Assembly (NCBI GenBank): GCA_000470535.1
Contig: CBRG010000074.1
Coordinates: 1-47,147 of the forward strand
Source: Streptomyces sp. AW19M42
GTDB lineage: Bacteria > Actinomycetota > Actinomycetes > Streptomycetales > Streptomycetaceae
Direction: 5' to 3'
Length of the DNA stretch: 47,147 bases
Under the pieces are notes generated by a model. That model did not search any database, was not told the origin of the DNA, and worked only from the letters and a program-made list of their open reading frames with translations. Position numbers and translations under genes: made by a program. Below, piece by piece: positions 18,553 to 25,823 of this stretch; position 1 is the first letter of the stretch; each line of letters opens with the position of its first letter.

Positions 18553-18945
18553 ATGCGAATCCCCCCACGGATCACCACGCTCGGCGGCGTCGCCGCCCTC
18601 CTGTCCGTCCTCTTCGTCGGCGGCCCTGTCGCGGCGACCGCCACTGCGGCCCCCACCTCGGTCGGCAGCATCTGCTACTCCACCCTTCCCTCCCAGGCGC
18701 ACGACACCCTCGATCTCATCGACGCGGGTGGCCCGTTCCCGTACGACCAGGACGGCGTCGTCTTCCAGAACCGCGAAGGCGTCCTGCCCGGCCAGAGCAC
18801 CGGTTACTACCACGAGTACACCGTGGTCACCCCTGGCTCTCCTACCCGTGGAGCACGCCGGATCGTCACCGGTGAGGAAAACCAGGAGGACTACTACACC
18901 TCCGACCACTACGAGACGTTCGACCTGGTCGACTTCACCTGCTGA
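18553..18945 (+). CDS. Secreted guanyl-specific ribonuclease (RNase Sa family)
   Basis: A 130-residue secreted endoribonuclease cutting 3' of guanosine. After a signal peptide (TTLGGVAALLSVLFVGGPVA), the mature part closely follows RNase Sa from S. aureofaciens: ICYSTLPSQAHDTL, GPFPYDQDGVVFQNREGVLP, YYHEYTVVTPG and QEDYYTSDHYETF. The catalytic Glu (HEYTV), Arg (RGARRI) and His (SDHYETF) are kept, as are the two terminal cysteines of the known disulfide. ATG 18544 in the same frame is an alternative start; neither has a good ribosome binding site. No barstar-like inhibitor gene is next to it. Confidence 0.92.
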   Translation: MRIPPRITTLGGVAALLSVLFVGGPVAATATAAPTSVGSICYSTLPSQAHDTLDLIDAGGPFPYDQDGVVFQNREGVLPGQSTGYYHEYTVVTPGSPTRGARRIVTGEENQEDYYTSDHYETFDLVDFTC

Positions 18946-18960
18946 ACCACCTCCCGATCG

Positions 18961-18996
18961 GATCCGCGCCGCAGTCCCCCACCTGCGGCGCGGATC
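18961..18996. terminator. Hairpin between RNase and collagenase genes
   Basis: A perfect 14-bp stem (GATCCGCGCCGCAG at 18961-18974, CTGCGGCGCGGATC at 18983-18996) has an 8-nt loop. It lies between the convergent RNase (+) and collagenase (-) genes and can serve both. Confidence 0.75.
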
Positions 18997-19029
18997 GCTT
19001 CGACCGGCGCGGTACCGCGCGCAGACCGC

Positions 19030-21417
19030 TCAGTACCGAGCGGAGACCTTCACTCCGCCGAAGCCCTGCACGGCGTACAGGCTGATGTAGTGAGCACCCT
19101 CCGCGGGATGGTCGACGGTCAGGGTGTGGCCGTTCCCGCTGCCGGTCGCCCGGGAGGTGTAGGCGCCCGTGGTGGCCCAGCCGCCGGCGTTGTAGTAGAG
19201 GTCGGCGTCCCCCGTACCACCGCTCGTGGTGATCGTCAGCCGGGCGGTGCCGGCGGGCACGTAGAGGTAGAGGTAGGAGTAGTTGCCCTTGGTGGCATGC
19301 TGCCCGCTGCGGGCGCAGTTCTGGCCGAGCTCACGACTGTCGGTGGCGGCGCACTCGGCGCCCGGCTCCGTGGGCGGGTTGGTGGTGGTGCCGCAGCTGC
19401 CGGCCGCGCAGGACGTCAGCCAGCTGTTCCAGTCGGCGTCGTAGCCGCTGCCGATGGTGGAGGTGAGCAGGGTGCGGGCGCCGTTCCAGTCGCCTGCGCG
19501 GTAGAGGCCCAGCAGCTTGTCCACGTCGGCGCGGTGCGACTGGAGCATGTAGCGGACGGCGAGATAGCCCCAGTTGTAGACGCGGGTCTGGTCGGCGTTC
19601 TCGTACGTCGTGTCGAACAGGGTGCGCAGGGTGTAGGTGTGCGCCGCGGCCTGGGTGATGGCGTCGTCGTAGGTGACGTCGCGGTAGGAGTAGGAGACGT
19701 ACTCCGCGAAGCCCTCGACCCACCAGATGGTCGGCGTCGTGATGCCGGCGTCGAAGTCACCGGCCATGTCGAACCGGCCGTCGAGGTAGTGCGTGTACTC
19801 GTGGTTGAGGTTCCAGATCTGGAACTCGGGCCGGACCCACTCGGCCTCGTAGGCGATGAACCGCGGTTGGTTGCCGGCCGCGGCCGGGTCGCCTTCGAGG
19901 TACATTCCGCCGTTGTCGGTGTCGATGCCGTAGATGGCCCCGGCGTACGTCTGGTAGTCGGCGCTCGAATCGAAGACCACCACCTCGATCGTGCTGTTCC
20001 GGTCGTTGGCGACGGGTCCGTTGTCACGCACCACGTCGTGGAAGTAGGCGTCCTGGTTGCGCAGGCTGGTGCAGGCGGTCGCGAGATCGTCCGAGGACAT
20101 CTGCTGGGCCAGGACGCGAATGCTGTCGCTGCACGTGTGGTCGACCGGGAGGACGGCGCTCTTGAGGCGTGCCGACAGGTCGCAGGTGCCGTAGACGGAG
20201 CAGTTGGCCGCGTCGTAGTAGTCGGTCATCTCCGCCAGCCCGACCCAGAGCGGCGCGGTGGTGCCGGTCATCGAGGTGCGGCCGAGCAGGTCGGTGACCA
20301 GCGGGCGGGCCTTGGGTCGCAGCGGCTCCTCCTGGAGGAAACGCGCCAGCTCGCGACCGGCGTTGGAGGCCAGGTAGGACCTGTCCGTGCCGAGCAGGTC
20401 CAGATGGTCACGGGCGAAGCCGGCGAGCGAGTCGAGCAGGCTCGGGTCGGCCTCCACGGCGCTGACGAACTCGGGCACCTGATGGCCGCGGAAGGTCACG
20501 GTGTAGACGTTGTTGACCGCGTTGAGCATGTACCAGGAGCTGTCGTAAGAGGAGTTGTAGTCGGCGAGCAGCCGCTTGACGACGAACAGGTAGCGGGCGT
20601 TCTGCTCCGCGCTGTCGATGAGGGTGACGGCCTCCGCCAGGGTCTCGCCGTTGGCGTCCGTGACATCGCGGGAGTGCGCGGAGGCGAAGAAGCCGTCCAG
20701 GGCGCCCTGGATGGCGGTGCGCAGTGGGGCGCCGTAGCTGCCGACGGTGCCCGGGTCGTAGTACTGCACGTAGTAGCCGGCCCGCAGGAAGAGGACCAGC
20801 TGCGGCATGCCCGTGCTGCTGTCCCCGGGGTAGGCGGCCGATCCATCGCGCAGCGCGTCGGCGACGCTGACCATCTGGGCCTCGCGGAAGGCGAGGTAGC
20901 CGTCGTTGCCCTTGACGTTGAAGAGGGTGTTGACGCAGTCGGTCGTCGATGACTTGACCTGTTGCACCAGGGCGCTGCCGGTGCGGCTGGTGAAGTCCGC
21001 GACGGAGCAGGCGGCGGCCGCGCCGGTGCCGGCCGACCTGGCTGCGGCTCGGGCTCTCGCCTTCATCGAGGGGGCGGGGTGGCTCGGGGCGGAGGTGCCG
21101 GGGTCGTCGTAGTCGCGCCGGAGCGCGTCCTTGGACGCGGTCGTGGGCGGTCTGTCGGCGGGCTTGAGCGCCTTGTCGGCTATGTGTCCGGCGTCCTGGA
21201 CGGGCGCGGTGAGGGCCTGTGCGGCGGGGCCGCCGGGCTCCGGCGCGGCCCGGTCTGCGGCTGTGCGCGCGGCGGACGTTGCGCTCGCCGCGGCGGGAGT
21301 GGACGGGTGGGCCTCGGCGGCCCGGCTCGGTGCCGCGAGCATGCCGACGCCCAGGCAGGCCGCCAGGGCCACGGTGGACAGGCCGGTGAATCTCTGACGA
21401 ACCGTTCGGTTCTTCAC
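19030..21417 (-). CDS. Secreted M9 family collagenase with C-terminal PPC domain
   Basis: A 795-residue secreted zinc metalloprotease. A signal peptide (LSTVALAACLGVGMLAAPSR) is followed by a long helical M9 N-terminal domain. The peptidase domain has zinc motif HEYTH at residues 539-543 (WNLNHEYTHYLDGRF) and the third ligand Glu568 in WWVEGFAEYVS, at the spacing seen in clostridial collagenases. The C-terminal ~100 residues are a pre-peptidase C-terminal (PPC) domain (YLYLYVPAGTARLTI, GDADLYYNAGGW). GTG 21417 was chosen because GGGAGG lies 6 bases upstream. It degrades collagen or gelatin outside the cell. A GntR-type operator candidate lies 149 bases upstream. Confidence 0.92.
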   Translation of the reverse strand: MKNRTVRQRFTGLSTVALAACLGVGMLAAPSRAAEAHPSTPAAASATSAARTAADRAAPEPGGPAAQALTAPVQDAGHIADKALKPADRPPTTASKDALRRDYDDPGTSAPSHPAPSMKARARAAARSAGTGAAAACSVADFTSRTGSALVQQVKSSTTDCVNTLFNVKGNDGYLAFREAQMVSVADALRDGSAAYPGDSSTGMPQLVLFLRAGYYVQYYDPGTVGSYGAPLRTAIQGALDGFFASAHSRDVTDANGETLAEAVTLIDSAEQNARYLFVVKRLLADYNSSYDSSWYMLNAVNNVYTVTFRGHQVPEFVSAVEADPSLLDSLAGFARDHLDLLGTDRSYLASNAGRELARFLQEEPLRPKARPLVTDLLGRTSMTGTTAPLWVGLAEMTDYYDAANCSVYGTCDLSARLKSAVLPVDHTCSDSIRVLAQQMSSDDLATACTSLRNQDAYFHDVVRDNGPVANDRNSTIEVVVFDSSADYQTYAGAIYGIDTDNGGMYLEGDPAAAGNQPRFIAYEAEWVRPEFQIWNLNHEYTHYLDGRFDMAGDFDAGITTPTIWWVEGFAEYVSYSYRDVTYDDAITQAAAHTYTLRTLFDTTYENADQTRVYNWGYLAVRYMLQSHRADVDKLLGLYRAGDWNGARTLLTSTIGSGYDADWNSWLTSCAAGSCGTTTNPPTEPGAECAATDSRELGQNCARSGQHATKGNYSYLYLYVPAGTARLTITTSGGTGDADLYYNAGGWATTGAYTSRATGSGNGHTLTVDHPAEGAHYISLYAVQGFGGVKVSARY

Positions 21418-21554
21418 GTGCCGCCTCCCAGCGGAGTGGTGGCCGCGCGACGGTGCGCGGCCGTGGGGGATGGTGCGCGGTCGGGGTCGGGGGGAAGGCC
21501 GGACGGGGATGAACGTCTGGCATGAACACGACCTCAATCGCGACCGCCTGTACA

Positions 21555-21571
21555 ATGGCACATGTCACATG
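21555..21571. promoter_or_regulatory. Candidate GntR operator upstream of the collagenase (site A)
   Basis: CATGTCACATG (21561-21571) is a perfect odd palindrome. It directly follows a partial copy, ATGGCAC at 21555-21561. The ATGTCAC core recurs upstream of the GntR regulator and of the hydroxyproline operon. It is centred 149 bases before the collagenase start. Confidence 0.5.
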
Positions 21572-21737
21572 TCCTTAGGAAGCGGTTGGGCGCGAATTGG
21601 CATGTGCGCCAACTTCTGGTCATAGAAAGCGACTTGCTGCGGACTACCGCGTACGGGGCCGGGCATGACGACGCACCCGGACGGGATGCCGCATCCGGGT
21701 CAGGCGCTCGTCAGGGAGCGGTGGAGGTTCGGCGGGG

Positions 21738-22409
21738 TCAGGCCTTCATGCCGTCGGCCCACAGCGACCGGACATGGGACATGTGGGCGAGCATGCAGGC
21801 CTCGGCGCCCGGGGCGTCCCCCGCGACAACCAGGTCCAGCAGTTGCACGTGCTCCTCGGCCGAGGCCGTCAACTGGCCCGACTCGGCCAGCCTGTTGAGC
21901 CCGTACAGTCGGGAGCGCTTGCGCAGTTCACCGACCTCCTCGACCAGCCGGCGGTTCCCGGCCAGCCTGAGCAGGGCGAGGTGGAAGCGGCGGTCCGCCT
22001 CCAGGTAGCCCAGGATGTCGTGCCGGCGCGCGGCCTCGACGATCTCCTTCGCGACGGGGCGCAACGCCTCCAGCTCCAGCGTCAGGCCCATCCGCGCGAT
22101 CCGGCCGACGGTGGGGACCTCGATCATGGCCCGGAGTTCGGTGAAGTCGTCGAGGTCCTGATCGGTCAGTTCGGTGATCCGGAAGCCCTTGTTGCGGACG
22201 GCCTCGACCAGCCCTTCCCGGGCCAGGTCGAGCATCGCCTCGCGGACGGGTGTCGCGGAGACACCGAAATCGGCCGCGAGCGCGGGCGCCGAGTAGATCG
22301 TGCCCGGCCTCAGCTCACCCGCGATCAGCGCCGCCCGCAGTGCGTGCGCCACCTGGTCGCGCAGATGTTCCTGCGCCGAGATCGCGTTGAGCGACGTGAG
22401 GCGAGCCAT
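21738..22409 (-). CDS. GntR family regulator, FCD subfamily; candidate hydroxyproline/collagen regulator
   Basis: A 223-residue regulator. Winged helix: HLRDQVAHALRAALIAGELR, then FGVSATPVREAMLDLAREGL and VRNKGFRITELTDQD. The FCD ligand domain includes the metal-binding pattern (EADRRFHLALLRLAGN and ASAEEHVQLLDLVVAGD). GntR/FCD proteins are common regulators of hydroxyproline and other amino-acid catabolism clusters. It lies between the collagenase and the hydroxyproline genes. An imperfect palindrome lies about 42 bases upstream of its own start, suggesting autoregulation. The ligand (4-hydroxyproline or a pathway intermediate) is inference. Confidence 0.88.
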   Translation of the reverse strand: MARLTSLNAISAQEHLRDQVAHALRAALIAGELRPGTIYSAPALAADFGVSATPVREAMLDLAREGLVEAVRNKGFRITELTDQDLDDFTELRAMIEVPTVGRIARMGLTLELEALRPVAKEIVEAARRHDILGYLEADRRFHLALLRLAGNRRLVEEVGELRKRSRLYGLNRLAESGQLTASAEEHVQLLDLVVAGDAPGAEACMLAHMSHVRSLWADGMKA

Positions 22410-22445
22410 GTCTGTCCTCCAGCACCGTACGGAGCGCCAGAATAC

Positions 22446-22456
22446 AATGTCACGTT
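22446..22456. promoter_or_regulatory. Candidate GntR operator before its own gene (site B)
   Basis: AATGTCACGTT is an 11-base odd palindrome with one mismatch. Together with the next bases it shares ATGTCAC(G/A)TTGCC with the site before the hydroxyproline operon (12 of 13 bases), and TACAATGnCAC with the collagenase site. Confidence 0.5.
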
Positions 22457-22517
22457 GCCATACCGTTGCCCGCGGAGATCGCCGCGGATCGGGCCGGTCG
22501 AGGCATCTCGGACACCC

Positions 22518-22848
22518 CTAGTCGAGCGGGAGATCCTCGAACTGCCACGAGTGGCCGGGCTCGTGGCCGGTGAACAGCCAGCACGCCTGTCGCAGGCGGG
22601 GCTCGACGGCGGGGTCCACCTGTTCGCACGGTGCTGCGCAGACGTAGGTGAAGTCGTCGCCGCTCCAGCGCAGCCATACGTCGAAGGCGTCGCGCCCCAT
22701 GGTGTCCAGGCAGTCGCCGTGGCCACCCGCACCCCTTGCCGAGTTCACAGACGAGCCAGTCGGGAAGTTCCGTACCGCCCGCCCACGGGTGCGCTTGCGC
22801 GGTCCGGAACCAGGGCGGGCGGACGGGTTCGTTGCAATGCGTCACCAT
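22518..22848 (-). pseudogene. Small hypothetical gene, apparently frameshifted
   Basis: From ATG 22848, with GGAGAA 5 bases upstream, a protein-like frame reads MVTHCNEPVRPPWFRTAQ up to WLVCELGKG near 22735, then turns Arg/Gly-rich. The next frame continues in good protein style (GGHGDCLDTMGRDAFDVWLR, YVCAAPC, ending GHSWQFEDLPLD) to the stop at 22518. Joining them needs a one-base change at the run AAGGGG near 22730. Alternative: an intact 76-residue gene from GTG 22748, overlapping the upstream gene by GTGA. The composition of the first part favours the frameshift. The function is unknown; there are no membrane or signal segments. Confidence 0.5.
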
Positions 22849-23272
22849 GAGTTCTCCGGTTGAGATGGACGATTCCGGCCCGGGGGGCGACCGGGTGCGT
22901 GTGGAGCGGCCGGTCTGCTGCGGCACGGAGCGGCCGTCCGGCGAGCGTCACGAGCAGACCGGCGGCGGGATCGAGCACGGTGAGCACGTCGGGCCCTCCG
23001 GCCTCCAGCCGCGCCATCGCCTGCTCCTGCTGGTCCGGATCGCGCGCCCATGCCCGGAGCCCGTCCGGGACGGCGGAGCCCTCGAAGCCGATCGGCCGGA
23101 CGCCCGGTATGCCGGGGGCGCCGGGCCCGTCCGCGAGCCGACGCGCCTGCCGCCATAGCCACCGGAGCGCGAGCCTGCGGTTCGCCACGGTCGCCCTGCC
23201 GAGCGAAACCGCCCGGCGGCCGTCCGTCGCGGTGACCTCCACCAGGTAAGCCGCGCCCGGCCGGGCCCTCAC
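22745..23272 (-). CDS. Hypothetical protein, translationally coupled
   Basis: A 175-residue frame starting at GTG 23272, which overlaps the previous stop as GTGA, a mark of translational coupling. The first ~140 residues look like a real soluble protein (YLVEVTATDGRRAVSLGRAT, LRWLWRQARRLADG, EEQ-like helix QQEQAMARLEAGGPDVL). The last ~35 are Arg/Pro-rich and overlap the next gene by about 100 bases in another frame. So the true end may be near 22842, with a frame change in the six-G run at 22882-22887. The family is not recognised. Confidence 0.5.
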   Translation of the reverse strand: MRARPGAAYLVEVTATDGRRAVSLGRATVANRRLALRWLWRQARRLADGPGAPGIPGVRPIGFEGSAVPDGLRAWARDPDQQEQAMARLEAGGPDVLTVLDPAAGLLVTLAGRPLRAAADRPLHTHPVAPRAGIVHLNRRTHGDALQRTRPPALVPDRASAPVGGRYGTSRLARL

Positions 23273-23526
23273 AGCACCTCACCGCGACTCCGCGCGTTGC
23301 ACCGCGCGTTCTCGGCCCGCAGCCGCTCTATGGCATCCGCGGGGCGCAGGTGCTCGGGCTCGGCCTCCCACTCGACCCCGCCGCAGAGCGGCCGCAGCGA
23401 CCAGTACGGGCCGGCGACTCCACGGAACTCACCCACGCGGCCTTGACGGGCCGTGTCCACCAGGAGCGTGCCGGGAGCGGGAACGTGATGAGGGCGTCCG
23501 CCCGGGGAACCGTCTTCTACGCACAC
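23269..23526 (-). CDS. Small hypothetical protein next to the HTH/DUF397 pair
   Basis: An 85-residue soluble protein, starting at GTG 23526 with GGAGAGG 7 bases upstream. Its middle (VPAPGTLLVDTARQGRVGEF, YWSLRPLCGGVEWEAE) suggests a small beta-rich fold. The end is a charged helix (ADAIERLRAENARCNA). Similar short genes are often found beside Scr1/DUF397-type pairs in Streptomyces, but no function is known. It is first in a three-gene minus-strand set and divergent from the HTH gene. Confidence 0.65.
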   Translation of the reverse strand: MCVEDGSPGGRPHHVPAPGTLLVDTARQGRVGEFRGVAGPYWSLRPLCGGVEWEAEPEHLRPADAIERLRAENARCNARSRGEVL

Positions 23527-23631
23527 GATCGTGCCTCTCCGTAGCCGTTCCACTACCAAGGCGGCTCAGCGTGGCCTACGGTCGGTACCTGATCAACGTG
23601 GCTCAGCGGCCAGCCAAGTTGGGGGTAGAGG

Positions 23632-24468
23632 TTGAATCGCAAGGAGTTGGACCCGGAGAGCAGCCCGCAAGCGGCGTTCGGAGCACGATTACGCAGTTCA
23701 CGCGAGGCACACGGTTGGAAGCAGGACGAACTCTCCGCCCGAACGGGCATTTCCAGCGGGCACATTTCAGGCGTCGAAACTGGTCGCAAGATGCCATCTT
23801 TGCGCTTCGCGAAAGCTGCTGACGTGGCCTTGGGTATTGCGGGCACAGGCGACACGTTCGAACGCCAGTGGCGCGAGATGCAGCACGGCAGCCTGCTGGA
23901 AGGGTTCCCGGAGTACGTCGGACATGAGGGGCGCGCCGCGGAGGTCCGGCTGTTCGAGTCGGGTCTGATCCCAGGTCTGCTCCAGACACCCGAGTACGCA
24001 ACAGCCCTTGAGGCAAGCAACGTCAGGCGAGGGTCCATCACAGCCGAACAGGCGCGAGAACGAGTCGAGTTCCTCATGGAACGCCAAGCCGCCCTGGTAC
24101 GAACGCTGCCGCCTCTGCTGTTCGTGGTGCTCGATGAGAGCTGCATCCGCCGACCAATCGGGGGCCATGAGGTCATGCATCGGCAGTTGGCGCACTTGAT
24201 CGAGTTCGCCGAGGAGCCGAACACATCCCTTCAGGTCGCTCCCTTCGCCATGGGGGAGCGCCGACCCTTCACCCGCTTGGTCAACCTGCTGACGCTGAAG
24301 GACCGTTCCGTCGTCGCGTACGTCGAGTCCGAGATCCACGGGTACCTGGAACGGGAGAGCGCTTCCGTGCTGCCCTTGCTGAGGGCCTACCATCAGCTAC
24401 AGACAGAAGCGCCCTCGCAAGCGGAGTCTGTAGCCATGATCACTCAGGTACGAAAGGGCACCCCGTGA
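23632..24468 (+). CDS. HTH regulator of the XRE / DUF5753 (Scr1-like) type
   Basis: A 278-residue DNA-binding protein. The N-terminal XRE helix-turn-helix (residues about 13-70) reads FGARLRSSREAHGWKQDELS then GISSGHISGVETGRKMPS. The C-terminal ~200 residues are the DUF5753 domain (VRLFESGLIPGLLQTPEYA, MERQAALVRTLPPLLFVVLD). The TTG start at 23632 has a G-rich site upstream. It overlaps the DUF397 gene by GTGA. Such pairs resemble toxin-antitoxin-like regulators in Streptomyces. The GC content is visibly lower than its neighbours (three 60-base rows counted at 62-67% against 73% in a flanking row), which suggests acquisition. Confidence 0.88.
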   Translation: MNRKELDPESSPQAAFGARLRSSREAHGWKQDELSARTGISSGHISGVETGRKMPSLRFAKAADVALGIAGTGDTFERQWREMQHGSLLEGFPEYVGHEGRAAEVRLFESGLIPGLLQTPEYATALEASNVRRGSITAEQARERVEFLMERQAALVRTLPPLLFVVLDESCIRRPIGGHEVMHRQLAHLIEFAEEPNTSLQVAPFAMGERRPFTRLVNLLTLKDRSVVAYVESEIHGYLERESASVLPLLRAYHQLQTEAPSQAESVAMITQVRKGTP

Positions 24469-24677
24469 CCGATTACCCGTCCCTCCAGTGGGTCAAGTCC
24501 TCGTACAGCGGCAACGGCGGTTCCTGCGTCGAGTGGGCGCCGTCGAGCGCATCCGCTACCGGCATGGTCCCCGTCCGTGACTCCAAGAATCTGAGCGGCC
24601 CGGTACTGACCGTCCCCGCCGACGCGTTCGCGTCCTTCGTGGCGGGCGTCAAGGCCGGAGAGTTCGGCACCGTCTGA
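24465..24677 (+). CDS. DUF397 small protein
   Basis: A 70-residue DUF397 protein. The family signature is plain: WVKSSYSGNGGSCVEWAP, then VPVRDSKNLSGPVL and a C-terminal helix ending FVAGVKAGEF. DUF397 proteins are partners of the adjacent XRE/DUF5753 regulators and affect development or antibiotic output in the cases studied. GTG 24465 overlaps the HTH stop (GTGA), so the pair is translationally coupled. Confidence 0.9.
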   Translation: MTDYPSLQWVKSSYSGNGGSCVEWAPSSASATGMVPVRDSKNLSGPVLTVPADAFASFVAGVKAGEFGTV

Positions 24678-24681
24678 ACGC

Positions 24682-24722
24682 CCGCCCCGCTCAGCGCCCG
24701 AGTCGGGTGCCGAGCGGGGCGG
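24682..24722. terminator. Bidirectional hairpin terminator
   Basis: A perfect 11-bp stem (CCGCCCCGCTC at 24682-24692, GAGCGGGGCGG at 24712-24722) has a 19-nt loop that itself holds a CCCGA/TCGGG pair. It lies between the convergent DUF397 gene and the hydroxyproline epimerase gene. Confidence 0.75.
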
Positions 24723-24737
24723 TTGCCGTTCAGCGGT

Positions 24738-25739
24738 TCACAGCAGGAACCCTTCGGGGAACGGGTCGGACGGGTCGAGGAAGTACTGCGCGGTTCCGGT
24801 GATCCAGGCGCGGCCCGTGACGGTGGGGACGACCGCGGGCAGCGTCCCGACGGTGGTCTCCGCGACCAGCCGGCCGGTGAACGTGGTGCCGATGAAGGAC
24901 TCGTTCACGAAGTCCGTCTCCAGCGGGAGTTCGCCCCGCGCGTGGAGCTGGGCCATCCGTGCCGAGGTCCCGGTGCCGCACGGTGACCGGTCGAACCATC
25001 CGGGGTGGATGGCCATCGCGTGCCGGGAGTGGACGGCATCGGAGCCGGGTGCGATCAGCTGGACGTGCTTGAGCCCGTGGATGCCGGGGTCGAGCGGATG
25101 GACCGGGCGGTCCGTCTCGTTGACCGCGTCCATCAGGGCGAGCCCCGCCTCCAGCAGCTCGTCCTTGCGCGAGCGGTCGAACGGGAGCCCGAGGTCGGCC
25201 AGTTGCACCATCGCGTAGAAGTTGCCTCCGTAGGCCAGGTCGTAGGTGACGGTGCCGAGGCCGGGCACCTTGGCTGTGAGACCCAGTCCGGCGGAGAAGG
25301 CGGGGACGTTGGTCAGGGTGACGGAGGTGGCGGCGCCGTCTTCGACGTGGACATCGACGGAGACCAGCCCGGCCGGGGTGTCCAGCCGTACGGTGGTGAC
25401 CGGTTCCGTGACCTCCACCATGCCGGTCTCCACCAGCACGGTGGCCACCCCGATCGTGCCGTGTCCGCACATCGGCAGACAGCCCGAGACCTCCATGAAC
25501 AGGACCCCGAAGTCGGCGTCGGGGCGGGTCGGCGGCTGGAGGACGGCCCCGCTCATGGCGGCGTGGCCGCGCGGCTCGTACATCAGCAGGGTGCGTACCG
25601 CGTCGCGGTGCGCCATGAAGTGGTCGCGTCGTTCGGCCATGGTGGCGCCGGGGACGGTGCCGATCCCGCCGGTGATGACGCGGGTGGGCATGCCCTCGGT
25701 GTGCGAGTCGACGGCGTGGAATACGTGACGCGTGCGCAA
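24738..25739 (-). CDS. Proline racemase family, likely 4-hydroxyproline 2-epimerase
   Basis: A 333-residue enzyme converting trans-4-hydroxy-L-proline to cis-4-hydroxy-D-proline by a two-base mechanism. Both catalytic cysteines are present: Cys91 in LPMCGHGTIG and Cys254 in RSPCGTGTSAR. The trans-3-hydroxyproline dehydratases of this family have Thr at the second position, so an epimerase is favoured; proline racemase itself remains possible. The N-terminal VDSHTEGMPTRVI is typical of hydroxyproline epimerases. Last gene of the minus-strand hydroxyproline set, 84 bases after the DapA-like gene. Confidence 0.9.
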   Translation of the reverse strand: MRTRHVFHAVDSHTEGMPTRVITGGIGTVPGATMAERRDHFMAHRDAVRTLLMYEPRGHAAMSGAVLQPPTRPDADFGVLFMEVSGCLPMCGHGTIGVATVLVETGMVEVTEPVTTVRLDTPAGLVSVDVHVEDGAATSVTLTNVPAFSAGLGLTAKVPGLGTVTYDLAYGGNFYAMVQLADLGLPFDRSRKDELLEAGLALMDAVNETDRPVHPLDPGIHGLKHVQLIAPGSDAVHSRHAMAIHPGWFDRSPCGTGTSARMAQLHARGELPLETDFVNESFIGTTFTGRLVAETTVGTLPAVVPTVTGRAWITGTAQYFLDPSDPFPEGFLL

Positions 25740-25823
25740 GTCTCCCCCTCGGTCGTCGTGCCGGTCCGCCGCGGCACGTGCTGTGCGCCGGGCGGTGTGT
25801 CGGGTGCTGTCTGCCGGGCCCGG

